Origin: OLB9 sp041392785
Lineage (GTDB): Bacteria; Bacteroidota; Bacteroidia; Chitinophagales; Saprospiraceae
NCBI GenBank assembly: GCA_041392785.1
Contig: JAWKLK010000001.1
Location: forward strand, 186,001-250,000
Direction: 5' to 3'
DNA length: 64,000 bases
The notes below the pieces were generated by a model, which saw only the letters and a list, made by a program, of their open reading frames with translations, was not told where the DNA came from and ran no database searches. Shown one piece after another: positions 16,349 through 26,114 of the stretch. Made by a program: the position numbers and the translations under genes. Every line of letters starts with the position of its first letter. Within the stretch, counting starts at the first letter, position 1.

Positions 16349-18541
16349 TTATTTTATTAATTCTGCCTGATCCAGCAAGAATGTATATTCCATTGCTATT
16401 TCTCTCAATCTTTTGAATCTACCTGATGCTCCCCCATGACCAGTATCCATATTACAGTACATAAATAAATCATTATTATCTTTTTTCAATTCTCTCAGCT
16501 TGGCCACCCATTTGGCAGGTTCCCAATATTGTACTTGTGAATCCCAATACCCTGTGGTTACAAGCATGGCAGGATATGATTCTGAAGTGACATTATCATA
16601 TGGCGAATAAGACTTCATATAATGATAATATTTTTCATCTTTGGGATTTCCCCATTCATCAAATTCACCCGTGGTCAGAGGTATACTCTCATCCAACATA
16701 GTACTTACTACATCTACAAAAGGCACAGCTGCTATCACGCCACGCCACAGTTCAGGCGCCATATTTATTACTGCCCCAATCAATAGGCCACCAGCACTTC
16801 CACCTTGCGCAAACAACTTATTTTTGGCTGCATAACCTTCTCCCACTAAAAATTCACCACAAGTAATAAAATCAGTGAAAGTATTTTTCTTATTGAGGAA
16901 TTTTCCATCCTCATACCAATGTCTACCCATCTCCTGACCACCTCTGATGTGTGCCACAGCAAAACCGAAACCACGATCCAATAAGCTCAATCGGGCACTT
17001 GAAAAATATGGATCCATGCTTGAGCCATATGAACCATATCCATACAACAAGACTGGATTAGTCCCATTTTTTTCAAATCCTTTTTTATATACGATTGAGA
17101 TAGGCACCAATGCCCCATCTGCTGCTTTCGCCATCCTTCTCTCAGACACATAATCATTGGGATCAAAATCGCCTAATACTTGCTGCTGTTTCAAAAGTGT
17201 CAGTTTTCTTGTCGGTACCGTATAATCATACGTGGTGCTTGGTGTCGTCATGGAAGTGTATTCTAGCCTGACCACATCAGAATCAAAATCAGGATTCACA
17301 CTACTGTAGACAGTGTATGCAGGTTCATCAAAGGTAACATAGTGCTCACCTATTCCATTCCAAGGAATAACATGAAGTTTTGTGAGACCGTCCACGCGCT
17401 CAGAAACCACCATAAAATCTTTAAATAAATCAAAATCCTCCGTAAATATTGCTGGATTATAGGGCAAATGGTCCTTCCAATTTTCTACATTTGTAGCACC
17501 TTCGGGTGTAGACATGATTTTAAAATTTTGTGCACCGTCCTTATTTGTCAGTATATACCATTTATCGGCATAATGCGCTATACTATGTTCCAAACCCTTA
17601 ATCCTTGGTTGAAAAACTCTGAATTCGCCAGTCGGATTATCTGCTTCTAGGATTCTATACTCATTAGACAGGGTGGCAGATGAACCAATAACCAAGTACT
17701 TTTCAGATTTTGATTTATAAATATAAGTGGAGAACATCTCATCCTTTTCATGATACACTAAGACATCTTGATCTGTTGATGTACCAAGTTGATGTCTGAA
17801 TATCTGATATGATCGCAATGCATCATCTTTTTTAGTATAGAATACAGTTTTATTGTCATTGCCCCAAACGATTCCACCCGAAGTATTGGATATTTTATCA
17901 GGGTAATATTGATCCGTAAGCAAATCTTTAAAACGGATGGTGTACTGTCTTCTGCTTACAGTATCTTCGCTAAATGCCAGTATAGCGTTGTTTTTACTCA
18001 CTGTTCTCCCTCCTATGCTGTAATAATCATAGCCTTGAGCCATTTCATTGACATTAAGTAGTATTTCTTCTGCTGCATCGAGGCTACCTTTTTTTCGTGT
18101 ATGTATGGGGTATTCCATGCCGTCTTCATATCTTGTGATATAAAAGTAGCCGTTGTACCTATATGGTACTGACATATCCGTTTGCTGTATTCTACCTTTT
18201 ATTTCTTCAAAGAGTCCATTTTCAAAATCTTGTAAATGGGCTGTTTCTGCGGCTCTATACGCATTTTCAGCATTGAGATAGGCAACGACTTTTTTTGTCT
18301 GTTCATCTGGATTTTCTGCTTCTTTTTGCATATCGGAAAGACGCATCCAATGATAATTATCTATACGAGTGTCGCCAAACATAGTCATCTCATGCGGAAT
18401 TTTATCAGCTTTAGGAGGCAAATTATTGGTGGTCATACTACTCTTTTTTTCGACTTTTGAAGGTTCAAACTTTGAATTTTGTGCATGAGAATTTACAGCA
18501 CATAAGCCTATAAATACCCATATGAAGGTAAAATGTTGCAT
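16349..18541 (-). CDS. ptrB: Oligopeptidase B-type prolyl oligopeptidase family S9 protease, exported
   Basis: 730 residues. The start opens a signal peptide (FTFIWVFIGLCAVNSHAQ). The N-terminal two thirds form the seven-bladed propeller typical of S9A (for example HYWLRL-like HWMRLSD, YDYYSIGG). The C-terminal alpha/beta-hydrolase domain has the nucleophile Ser582 in GGSAGG, Asp667 in GYWDSQVQYWEPAKW and His702 in DTGHGGASGR; these contexts are characteristic of oligopeptidase B. The enzyme cleaves short peptides after basic residues. Here the signal peptide points to a periplasmic role in peptide degradation. Complete, no anomalies. Monocistronic. Confidence 0.92.
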   Translation of the reverse strand: MQHFTFIWVFIGLCAVNSHAQNSKFEPSKVEKKSSMTTNNLPPKADKIPHEMTMFGDTRIDNYHWMRLSDMQKEAENPDEQTKKVVAYLNAENAYRAAETAHLQDFENGLFEEIKGRIQQTDMSVPYRYNGYFYITRYEDGMEYPIHTRKKGSLDAAEEILLNVNEMAQGYDYYSIGGRTVSKNNAILAFSEDTVSRRQYTIRFKDLLTDQYYPDKISNTSGGIVWGNDNKTVFYTKKDDALRSYQIFRHQLGTSTDQDVLVYHEKDEMFSTYIYKSKSEKYLVIGSSATLSNEYRILEADNPTGEFRVFQPRIKGLEHSIAHYADKWYILTNKDGAQNFKIMSTPEGATNVENWKDHLPYNPAIFTEDFDLFKDFMVVSERVDGLTKLHVIPWNGIGEHYVTFDEPAYTVYSSVNPDFDSDVVRLEYTSMTTPSTTYDYTVPTRKLTLLKQQQVLGDFDPNDYVSERRMAKAADGALVPISIVYKKGFEKNGTNPVLLYGYGSYGSSMDPYFSSARLSLLDRGFGFAVAHIRGGQEMGRHWYEDGKFLNKKNTFTDFITCGEFLVGEGYAAKNKLFAQGGSAGGLLIGAVINMAPELWRGVIAAVPFVDVVSTMLDESIPLTTGEFDEWGNPKDEKYYHYMKSYSPYDNVTSESYPAMLVTTGYWDSQVQYWEPAKWVAKLRELKKDNNDLFMYCNMDTGHGGASGRFKRLREIAMEYTFLLDQAELIK

Positions 18542-18787
18542 TTTATTTATTTTAAATTCAAAAATATAGAAAGGATCGTATCTTATTCAATTTGACATAA
18601 AAATATCGACAAAAACATTTCATTCACATACGAAATATACAAAAAAAATATTTTCAATTACTTAAGAATTGGAAGCATCTGAATCAATACATTTACAGGT
18701 GAAGAACAATTTTCTTATCAATCGTATGCCTTGCACCTCAACCCAAGTTACATTACATTGTTTAAAAATCTTTATCTTGGCCCTTGA

Positions 18788-20125
18788 ATGCAGCTAAGTA
18801 CATCATACAAACAGATTTTGTCTATATCTATGCCAATTATGTTGGGTAGCGCAGCTCAAAATATCATAGTTTTGAGTGATAATGTATTCTTATATCATTT
18901 TAATAAAGTTGATTTCGCAGCAGCAGGACTGATAGGTGTCTTCTATTTAATAATAGCTAGCATAGGATATGGATTTTCTAGGGGCGGACAAATCATCATA
19001 GCTAGACGGAATGGAGAATTCAATTATTCATCTGCAGGAACTGATTTCCAAGCTCTGTTTATATTTGAATTGGCCCTTGCATTACTGATGTTTTTCACAC
19101 TATATTACGGATCACCATACATGTTTAAATGGTTTGTCAATGATCCTGAAATATATCAAAAATCACTTGAATATATACGACCGAGGAGTATTGGCATCTT
19201 CTTTTCCTATCTTGGCGTTGCTCTCATTGCTCTTTATACTGGAATTGCACGTACCAACTTTATCATTTTTGATACTATCATTTTGATAATAGTAAACCTA
19301 GTACTCAACTATATTTTTATTTTCGGTCATTTAGGATTTGAGCCAATGGGTATAAAAGGTGCCGCACTTGCCAGCACTATTTCAGAAGTGGTAGCCTTTG
19401 TGGCTTTTATCATTTATATGATTGTAGATCATGAGAATAGAAAGTTTGAAATATTGAAATTTCATAGGCTAAATATTGAGAAATTTTCAACAATGTTTAG
19501 AATTTCCATTCCGATAGTATTCCAATCGATTTTAGGAATTGGTTCTTGGTTTTTATTTTTCACCTTTATAGAAAATGTAGGGAGGAATGAATTGGAAATA
19601 TCAAATTTATTGAGGACAATATATCTGATTCTTTCTATACCTTGTTGGGGTTACTCAGCAGGTATCAATACCTTAGTGTCCAATTTTATTGGCAGTAAAA
19701 AGCGTCAAGCAGTATTACCTCTCATCCTAAAAACCACAAAGATAAATTTGGCTAGTACCATGATGATTTCATTTCCTATATTGATGTTTCCTGAATTTTT
19801 CTTATATCCACTATTTGGTGGTGATGATATGACTTTGATTTTGCAGGCAAAACCTTATATGCTTCTTCTGTTTGCAATTTTGATGACTTTTGGAACGGGT
19901 GGCATATTTGTCAATGGTCTAATTGGTACAGGGCACACTCAGACTGCTCTTCGCATTCAAATTATTTTCACTATAGTGTACATCATTTACGCCTATTTAG
20001 TTATAAAATATCATTATATGGGCTTACATTGGGCTTGGGCTGCTGAATTGATATATTGGGCAGGTATCACAACAATGTCTTACATATTTTTGCGAACAAA
20101 CAAATGGCATTTACTTAAATTATAA
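18788..20125 (+). CDS. MATE family efflux transporter
   Basis: 445 residues with about 12 membrane helices in two homologous halves (helix blocks at about 12-190 and 235-435). The N-terminal motif MLGSAAQNIIVLSDNVFLYH and the DFAAAGLIG segment are typical of MatE repeats, and GFEPMGIKGAALASTISE matches the conserved loop after helix 5. The family exports cationic drugs or metabolites against Na+ or H+; the substrate cannot be told. It is followed 14 bases later by the YciO/TsaC-like gene, so these probably form one operon with 20140-21297. Confidence 0.9.
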   Translation: MQLSTSYKQILSISMPIMLGSAAQNIIVLSDNVFLYHFNKVDFAAAGLIGVFYLIIASIGYGFSRGGQIIIARRNGEFNYSSAGTDFQALFIFELALALLMFFTLYYGSPYMFKWFVNDPEIYQKSLEYIRPRSIGIFFSYLGVALIALYTGIARTNFIIFDTIILIIVNLVLNYIFIFGHLGFEPMGIKGAALASTISEVVAFVAFIIYMIVDHENRKFEILKFHRLNIEKFSTMFRISIPIVFQSILGIGSWFLFFTFIENVGRNELEISNLLRTIYLILSIPCWGYSAGINTLVSNFIGSKKRQAVLPLILKTTKINLASTMMISFPILMFPEFFLYPLFGGDDMTLILQAKPYMLLLFAILMTFGTGGIFVNGLIGTGHTQTALRIQIIFTIVYIIYAYLVIKYHYMGLHWAWAAELIYWAGITTMSYIFLRTNKWHLLKL

Positions 20126-20139
20126 AAATATATTCACAT

Positions 20140-20754
20140 ATGGAGCGCATCGTAATTAATAATGACAACCCCCTTTTCAGAGACCTTAAAATGGTTGCAG
20201 AAGTGGTAAATCAAGGAGGAACAATTATATTTCCTACCGATTCTGTGTACGCATTAGGCTGTCTATTGACGAACAAGAAAGGTATTGAAACTATTTGTAA
20301 AGTGACTAATAAAAAGGAAAAACAAGCAAAAATGTCCATAATCTGTCCTAATATATCGGTCATTTCTCAATATACACCTCAAATAGAAAATCATATATTC
20401 AGAGAGATGAAGCGTGTATTACCTGGACCTTTCACATTTATATTAAAATCGAACAACTATATTCAAAAGTACTTTAAAAACACAAAGGAAGAAATAGGTG
20501 TAAGAATTCCGCAAAGTAAAATTTTAGCGGAACTTTTACCTATGTTGGATGCACCTTTGATTTCTACATCCCTCAATCAAAAAAATACACCTGATTCCAA
20601 TTATGTTGATCCAGATGCTATTTGTGAAGATTTCGAGCATGAAGTGGACATTATCTTAGACGGCGGAATTGGTGACACATCTTTGACCACTATTTTGGAT
20701 TGCACTGATGGTGATATCACCTTGATTAGACAGGGAAAAGGAGTTTTTGAATAA
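20140..20754 (+). CDS. YrdC/Sua5/YciO family protein (threonylcarbamoyl-AMP synthase-like)
   Basis: 204 residues and a single YrdC domain. Conserved stretches are GGTIIFPTDSVYALGC (about 26-41), KEKQAKMSIICPN (substrate-cleft lysines), LPGPFTFIL and VRIPQS followed by PLISTSLN. TsaC/Sua5 makes threonylcarbamoyl-adenylate for tRNA t6A37. Proteins of this length and with the FPTDSVYALGC variant group with YciO, whose activity is weaker or different, so the exact role is open. Located between the MATE gene and a one-domain asparaginase in a tight same-strand cluster. Confidence 0.85.
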   Translation: MERIVINNDNPLFRDLKMVAEVVNQGGTIIFPTDSVYALGCLLTNKKGIETICKVTNKKEKQAKMSIICPNISVISQYTPQIENHIFREMKRVLPGPFTFILKSNNYIQKYFKNTKEEIGVRIPQSKILAELLPMLDAPLISTSLNQKNTPDSNYVDPDAICEDFEHEVDIILDGGIGDTSLTTILDCTDGDITLIRQGKGVFE

Positions 20755-20781
20755 CAATAATAGATAAAAATACATTGACAA

Positions 20782-21297
20782 ATGATACCAATTCATCACA
20801 ATAGTCCTCAAATTCAAGTCTTTGTAACAGGTGGAACATTTGATAAGGATTATAATTTTATAACTGGCCAACTTTACTTTAAAGATACACATTTGCCTAA
20901 GATGTTTCAGAGAGGCAGAAGCACGCTTGATATTGATGTGAAAACTTTGATGATGGTAGATAGTCTCGAAATCACTGAAGCTGATAGAGAAATAATCATT
21001 TATAGTTGCAAAAAAAGTGATCACGACAAAATAGTTATCACACATGGCACAGATACAATGGTAAAAACAGCGCATGCGATAGCAAAACACAATATTCCAA
21101 AAACCATTGTTCTCACAGGTGCTATGATTCCGTATGCTTTTGGAAACTCATCAGATGGATTTTTTAATTTGGGTGCAGCGCTAGCTTTTGTTCAAACATT
21201 ACCTAATGGCGTCTATGTAGCCATGAACGGAAGATATTTTCATTGGGATGCGGTACGAAAAAATATTGATACAGGATATTTTGAAGATGTAGACTAA
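20782..21297 (+). CDS. Single-domain asparaginase-like protein
   Basis: 171 residues covering only the N-terminal domain of type I/II asparaginases. The nucleophile motif VTGGTFDKDY sits at about 14-24, the second conserved block ITHGTDTMVKTA at about 87-98, and the lysine-side block VLTGAMIPYAFGNSSDG at about 112-128. Classical enzymes are about 330 residues with a second domain that completes the active site through dimerisation. One-domain versions are a known subgroup, and activity is unproven. The gene is 27 bases after the YciO-like gene, in the same apparent operon, and is not a truncation: it ends in its own acidic tail and stop. Confidence 0.85.
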   Translation: MIPIHHNSPQIQVFVTGGTFDKDYNFITGQLYFKDTHLPKMFQRGRSTLDIDVKTLMMVDSLEITEADREIIIYSCKKSDHDKIVITHGTDTMVKTAHAIAKHNIPKTIVLTGAMIPYAFGNSSDGFFNLGAALAFVQTLPNGVYVAMNGRYFHWDAVRKNIDTGYFEDVD

Positions 21298-21483
21298 AGT
21301 ACTGTTTTCATATTCCCTTTATTCAGAAAAATTCTAATGTAATCCCAAGATACATCAGAATCTGAGTGTGATTATACATACATTATAGTCATATTATCAT
21401 GTGATTAGGGTAATGTCCATTACTATTTTTATTAGTAAGATGGTTGTGTAACCTACGTCACAACCTATATTTTCAACCACATC

Positions 21484-21491
21484 TATCTTTG
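21484..21491 (+). promoter_or_regulatory. -7 promoter element for the persulfide dioxygenase operon
   Basis: TATCTTTG, an exact TAnnTTTG match 46 bases before the ATG. The spacer upstream carries no clear -33 TTTG; an A/T-rich imperfect dyad (GTAATGTCCATTAC) at about 21410-21423 could be an operator. Confidence 0.4.
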
Positions 21492-21537
21492 CATTGTTTT
21501 TCAAAAATTAGTTCACTTAAAATTATTATTACAAAGT

Positions 21538-22962
21538 ATGTTATTAGAACAAATTTATACCGGATGTCTTGCCCAAGGGGCGTATTATGTAGAAAGTAAT
21601 GGAGAAGCCATTGTGATCGACCCATTACGAGAAGTACAGCCTTATATAGAAAAAGCTGAACAAAACGGAGCTAAAATCAAGTATGTCTTTGAAACGCATT
21701 TTCATGCTGACTTTGTTTCAGGTCACATCGATTTAGCGAAGAAAACTGGAGCGAAAATAGTTTATGGACCTACTACTGCCAAAACAGGATTTGATGCCTA
21801 CATCGCATCTGATGGAGAGATATTCAATGTTGGAGATATCAAAATCAAAGTGATTCATACTCCTGGTCATACCATGGAAAGTAGTTGTTATCTTTTGATA
21901 GATGAGGCTGGAAAAGAAGTTGCAATGTTTACAGGTGATACACTATTCATTGGTGATGTAGGACGCCCTGATTTAGCACAACACGTCATTTCTGACTTAA
22001 CAGAAGAAAAATTAGCTGGCCATTTGTTTGATTCTCTAAGAGAGAAAATCATGCCTTTGTCTGATGATATCATAGTGTATCCAGCCCATGGTGCAGGTAG
22101 TGCATGTGGCAAAAACATGTCAAAAGAAACATCTGATACTCTTGGAAATCAGAAAAAAACCAATTATGCGCTTAGACCAGAATTAACAAAAGAACTTTTC
22201 ATTGAAGAAGTTTTAAACGGACTAATGCCTCCTCCAGGATATTTTCCAAAAAATGTCATCATGAATATCCAAGGTTATGAGAGTATTGATACAGTATTAG
22301 AGAGAGGCAGCAAAGCCCTTTCCGCTAGAGAATTTGAAGTTGTAGCAAATGAAACCCATGCATTGATCCTAGATACCAGAAGTTCTAAAGATTTTGCTGC
22401 TGGCTTTGTACCAAATTCCATCAATATTGGTATCGACGGCAGCTTTGCAGTCTGGGTAGGTACATTGATCACTGACATCAAACAAGAGATTTTGGTTGTT
22501 GCAGATCCAGGACGCGAAGAAGAAGTGGTCACTAGGCTCGCTCGAGTAGGATACGACCATACTATTGGCTATTTAGAAGGAGGCATCCAATCCTGGATCG
22601 CTGCTGGTAAAGAACTGGATACAGTAAGAAATATTACAGCTGCTGAATTTGCTGAAGCTGAAGCTAAAGATCCAAAAATCGCAATTTTGGATGTAAGAAA
22701 GAAAAGCGAATTTGATTCTGAGCACATCATAGGTGCTGAAAATGCACCATTAGATTATGTAAATGACTCTATGAAAGTGGTCAATCCGGATGTCACATAT
22801 TATGTACATTGTGCTGGTGGATATAGATCTATGAGTTTCATTTCCATTCTAAAATCAAGAGGTTTTGAAAACTTCATCAATGTCGATGGTGGTTTCAAGG
22901 AAATTAAAGATAGCGGCATGTTCAAACTTACTGATTATGTTTGTCCATCCACTTTACTTTAA
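21538..22962 (+). CDS. CstB-like persulfide dioxygenase / rhodanese fusion
   Basis: 474 residues. Residues 1-250 are a metallo-beta-lactamase fold of the ETHE1 persulfide dioxygenase class: ETHFHADFVSGH with His54, His56 and Asp58, HTPGHT, and FTGDTLFIGDVGRPDL. A first rhodanese domain (about 255-360) has ADPGREEE where the catalytic Cys loop should be, so it is a pseudo-rhodanese. The second (about 370-470) has the active loop VHCAGGYRS. This order, dioxygenase / dead rhodanese / active rhodanese, is that of staphylococcal CstB, which oxidises persulfides to thiosulfate during sulfide detoxification. Followed after 30 bases by a peroxiredoxin. Confidence 0.9.
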   Translation: MLLEQIYTGCLAQGAYYVESNGEAIVIDPLREVQPYIEKAEQNGAKIKYVFETHFHADFVSGHIDLAKKTGAKIVYGPTTAKTGFDAYIASDGEIFNVGDIKIKVIHTPGHTMESSCYLLIDEAGKEVAMFTGDTLFIGDVGRPDLAQHVISDLTEEKLAGHLFDSLREKIMPLSDDIIVYPAHGAGSACGKNMSKETSDTLGNQKKTNYALRPELTKELFIEEVLNGLMPPPGYFPKNVIMNIQGYESIDTVLERGSKALSAREFEVVANETHALILDTRSSKDFAAGFVPNSINIGIDGSFAVWVGTLITDIKQEILVVADPGREEEVVTRLARVGYDHTIGYLEGGIQSWIAAGKELDTVRNITAAEFAEAEAKDPKIAILDVRKKSEFDSEHIIGAENAPLDYVNDSMKVVNPDVTYYVHCAGGYRSMSFISILKSRGFENFINVDGGFKEIKDSGMFKLTDYVCPSTLL

Positions 22963-22992
22963 ATAAAAGTAATTTAACAAATAATATTTATA

Positions 22993-23679
22993 ATGGATAC
23001 TTTAGTAGATAATTCAATTATTCCTATGCCGAGAATAGGTGACAAAGCGCCTGAATTCAAAGCCGTCACAACACAGGGAGATATACAATTTCCTCAAGAC
23101 TATGAAGGGAAGTGGGTCATACTTTTTAGCCATCCAGCTGATTTTACGCCTGTTTGTACCACAGAGTTTATGACTTTTGCAAATATGGAACAAGAATTTG
23201 CTGATTTAAATTGTGCCTTAGTAGGATTATCAGTAGATGGTTTATACAGTCATATTGCGTGGCTAAGGACCATTAAAGAGAAGATAGAATTTAGAGACAT
23301 GAAAGGCATCGAGGTGAAATTTCCATTGATTGAAGATATCACAATGGAAGTTGCACGTAAATATGGTATGATTCAACCGGGAGAAAGCAATACTAAGGCA
23401 GTGAGAGCTGTCTTCTTTATTGACCCTAAAGGTATTATCCGTGCCATGATTTATTACCCATTATCTCTAGGACGAAACTTTAGCGAGTTGAAACGTGCAT
23501 TGATAGCAATGCAGACAGCAGACAAGCATTCCATCGCGACTCCTGCGGATTGGGTACCAGGTGAAGATGTCATTATCTCTCCTGCGGGTTCTTGTGGCAC
23601 CGCCAAAGAACGAATGGAATCATCCGATGTCAAATGTAGTGATTGGTTCTTTTGCACCAAAAAACTACCTTTAAATTAA
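22993..23679 (+). CDS. Peroxiredoxin, Prx6-type
   Basis: 228 residues. The peroxidatic loop HPADFTPVCTTEF (Cys at about 47) and the long Prx6-type C-terminal arm (DKHSIATPADWVPGEDVII) are present. The C terminus has extra cysteines (SCGTAKERM, VKCSDWFFC) that could act as resolving residues. It reduces hydrogen or organic peroxides. Co-transcribed with the CstB-like gene by spacing, which suggests a joint response to reactive sulfur and oxygen species. Ends in a clear terminator. Confidence 0.92.
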   Translation: MDTLVDNSIIPMPRIGDKAPEFKAVTTQGDIQFPQDYEGKWVILFSHPADFTPVCTTEFMTFANMEQEFADLNCALVGLSVDGLYSHIAWLRTIKEKIEFRDMKGIEVKFPLIEDITMEVARKYGMIQPGESNTKAVRAVFFIDPKGIIRAMIYYPLSLGRNFSELKRALIAMQTADKHSIATPADWVPGEDVIISPAGSCGTAKERMESSDVKCSDWFFCTKKLPLN

Positions 23680-23722
23680 CGCTTTATTGAAATTTTTGAA
23701 GATTAAATTGTTGTTTTGATGT

Positions 23723-23750
23723 AAACCGAAGTCTTTTGGCTTCGGTTTAT
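23723..23750 (+). terminator. Terminator of the CstB-like / peroxiredoxin operon
   Basis: 9-bp stem AAACCGAAG (23723-23731) with CTTCGGTTT (23740-23748), then a T-rich tail (ATTTGTTTT). Confidence 0.75.
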
Positions 23751-23778
23751 TTGTTTTAAAAGCCCTCATTTACCTATT

Positions 23779-24087
23779 GGGTCTGCTGAAAAAATCAGAA
23801 TCATTGAGCTAAAGCGGTCCAAATATGCGTATCCAAAAGAAAAAAAATATTAAGAGAGGAAGTACTTTTATCGGAGGATCGCTGTCATCTGCCTTTTAAG
23901 CATTAAGAAGACAAAACAGCGGCGGCGTTTTTTGGTTACTTTTTTGGCAATGAAATAAAGTAGCTGCCGCCCGCACAGGGCAAATGTTTAAACGAAGTGC
24001 AAATGATTTAGTAGTTTTGCGTAAATTCTCGTGCATCGAAATTAATAAGTTTAATATACAGAAATTTATATTATACCAAGCAAGCCC
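23779..24087. mobile_element. MITE-like element, copy 2
   Basis: Left end GGGTCTGCTGAAAAAATCAG, right end CAAGCAAGCCC. The right half (GAAGTGCAAATGATT, CGTGCATCGAAATTAATAAG) matches the 55800-56189 copy, while the left half holds different sequence including a GC-rich GCGGCGGCG patch. No gene inside. The AlkB-type gene on the minus strand stops in the right flank. Confidence 0.6.
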
Positions 24088-24090
24088 TAT

Positions 24091-25161
24091 TTAAGCGAGA
24101 TTCATTCCCTCTGAGGTCGATTTGTATTTTGCTATTTGTTTATGCATGACTTTAAACCAGAGAATTGGTATTAACGATAGAACCATCATTCCTGGATATC
24201 CTGTGGGCATCTGAGGACTCTCGTCAAAATGTCTGAGAATTTGATATTTCCGGTTTGCCATATAGTGATGATCTGAATGTCGAGAGAGTTCCAAGAGTAT
24301 CAATCTTCCAAATGGATGATTTGAATTCCATGAGTGAATGGGCATTGTGCGTTCATATTTTCCATTAATTGATTTACGCTGTAAACCATAATGTTCTATA
24401 TAATTAACTGTTTCAAGTAGAAAAATCCCTATGATTGCTGAAGACAAAAACCACAATAAAACAAAGCCTCCAAAAACCAAGTATATACAAATCACCAAAA
24501 GAATTTGTAGTCCTTGAAAAATAAGCATTTCGTTGTGCAATGACCAGTAGGAATGTCCATTCTTATCCAATTTTTGTCTCTCTAATTGCCAAGCTGACAA
24601 CCAACTACCCTTTATAGAACGTAAATGGAATGCGTACACATTTTCACCATATCTAGCTGAAGCAGGATCTTCCATTGTTGAAACTCTCCTATGATGTCCC
24701 CTATTATGTTCGATAAAAAAGTGCATATATAACGTAGTCAATAATAATGATTTGCTCATCCATTGTTCATACCAGGTATGTCTGTGACCTAACTCATGTG
24801 CCGCATTGATACCCAAAATTCCACACGACATTCCATAAGCTGTGGTATACCCTATTTGTGTGATCAAATCGCTATCAGAATTACCGATTTTAACTAGAAA
24901 ATACACCAAAATAGCATATTGAATAGGTACAAGGGAATAAAGTATAAGGTCATATAACCTATTATCCAAGGCAAACAATTCTTCTTCTTTTGTCAGATTA
25001 TAGGTCGAACCAACAGTAAATAATTCGATCGCTGGCAAAATCACAAACAATACCGCAACGGTTGAAAATGAAAATATTCCTGTTGATGATAATGAAAAAA
25101 CCACCAAAATAGGCGTTAAAAACACTAGAAGGTACAAAAAAGGATAAGTCTTCAAATGCAA
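24091..25161 (-). CDS. alkB: AlkB-type non-heme diiron alkane hydroxylase
   Basis: 356 residues, integral membrane, about six helices. All four histidine boxes of alkane 1-monooxygenases are present: HELGH (122-126), EHNRGHHRRV (151-160), NYIEHYGLQR (253-262, the AlkB signature) and RHSDHHYMANRKYQILR (294-310). The family hydroxylates terminal methyl groups of alkanes or fatty acyl chains using rubredoxin electrons. No rubredoxin gene lies nearby, so redox partner and substrate are unknown. The TAA stop (24091-24093) lies in the flank next to MITE copy 2. Confidence 0.88.
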   Translation of the reverse strand: MHLKTYPFLYLLVFLTPILVVFSLSSTGIFSFSTVAVLFVILPAIELFTVGSTYNLTKEEELFALDNRLYDLILYSLVPIQYAILVYFLVKIGNSDSDLITQIGYTTAYGMSCGILGINAAHELGHRHTWYEQWMSKSLLLTTLYMHFFIEHNRGHHRRVSTMEDPASARYGENVYAFHLRSIKGSWLSAWQLERQKLDKNGHSYWSLHNEMLIFQGLQILLVICIYLVFGGFVLLWFLSSAIIGIFLLETVNYIEHYGLQRKSINGKYERTMPIHSWNSNHPFGRLILLELSRHSDHHYMANRKYQILRHFDESPQMPTGYPGMMVLSLIPILWFKVMHKQIAKYKSTSEGMNLA

Positions 25162-25275
25162 TAAGGTTAGATTTAATGAAACAAAGTTATCATTTCAGAA
25201 TGAAATCATGAAATATAGTTTTAAAAATTGTAAGGTAAAGCTCTAAATATTTTGATCAATGCAATACAATCAGCA

Positions 25276-25986
25276 TTATGATAAATTGATCCCAAAAAGG
25301 TAACCAACAAAAGCAGACACTGCCATGGCTATAGTACCCCAGATTGTGATGCGTACAACAGCTTTTTTAATACTAGAACCTCCCGTTTTGGCAGATATGG
25401 TTCCTAGTACAATCAAAAAAGGGATAGTAAATCCATACAACCAATATTCCATATCCAAAACTGGAGCCAGCAACGTTACCATTAATGGTAAAATACCACC
25501 TATAGAAAAAGCAGCACCTGAAGCCAATGCAGCTTGAATTGGATTTGCTTGGCTTATTTCGTTGATTCCTAATTCATCGCGAACATGTGCACCTAAGGCA
25601 TCTTTTTCCGTAAGCTCCATAGCCACTTGCAAAGCTGTTTCTTTTCTCAACCCCCTATTTTCATAGATTTGAGCCAAAATTTGCAACTCCACTTCTGGCA
25701 TTTCTTCCAGTTCTTTCCTTTCACGCTCTATATCTGCTTTTTCAGTATCTGTTTGCGAACTGACGGAAACGTATTCACCTGCCGCCATAGATAAAGCACC
25801 TGCTACTAGACCTGCCACTGTGGCCAAAACTATGGGCTCTCTTGTGGAGCTTGCAGCAGCTATTCCTATTGCCAAACTCGATATAGAAATAATTCCATCA
25901 TTAGCTCCCAACACAGATGCTCTGAGCCAATTGCTCCTATGTATATAATGATTGTCTAAATAATTATCAATTGTGATATTCTCCAT
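25276..25986 (-). CDS. VIT1/CCC1 family Fe/Mn transporter
   Basis: The start is set at the ATG at 25986 (MENITIDNYLDNHYIHRS), giving 236 residues; seven more upstream codons are open. The family hallmark HRSNWLRASVLGANDGIISISSL opens helix 1. A charged cytoplasmic segment (about 75-135, with ERERKELEEMPEVE) forms the metal-binding helical domain, followed by three more helices. It moves Fe2+ or Mn2+ out of the cytoplasm. The 5' leader contains a hairpin with a T-run (26115-26145) that could attenuate this gene. Confidence 0.88.
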   Translation of the reverse strand: MENITIDNYLDNHYIHRSNWLRASVLGANDGIISISSLAIGIAAASSTREPIVLATVAGLVAGALSMAAGEYVSVSSQTDTEKADIERERKELEEMPEVELQILAQIYENRGLRKETALQVAMELTEKDALGAHVRDELGINEISQANPIQAALASGAAFSIGGILPLMVTLLAPVLDMEYWLYGFTIPFLIVLGTISAKTGGSSIKKAVVRITIWGTIAMAVSAFVGYLFGINLS

Positions 25987-26114
25987 TCCGATATGATATT
26001 TATACATTTAAATAACAAATTTAACCAGAATTTGGTGAATTATACTATCAATTTACAATTTAGCTTAGATAACACCTACCTCGATCAACGAATTAATACT
26101 GAAGTGTAAAAGAA

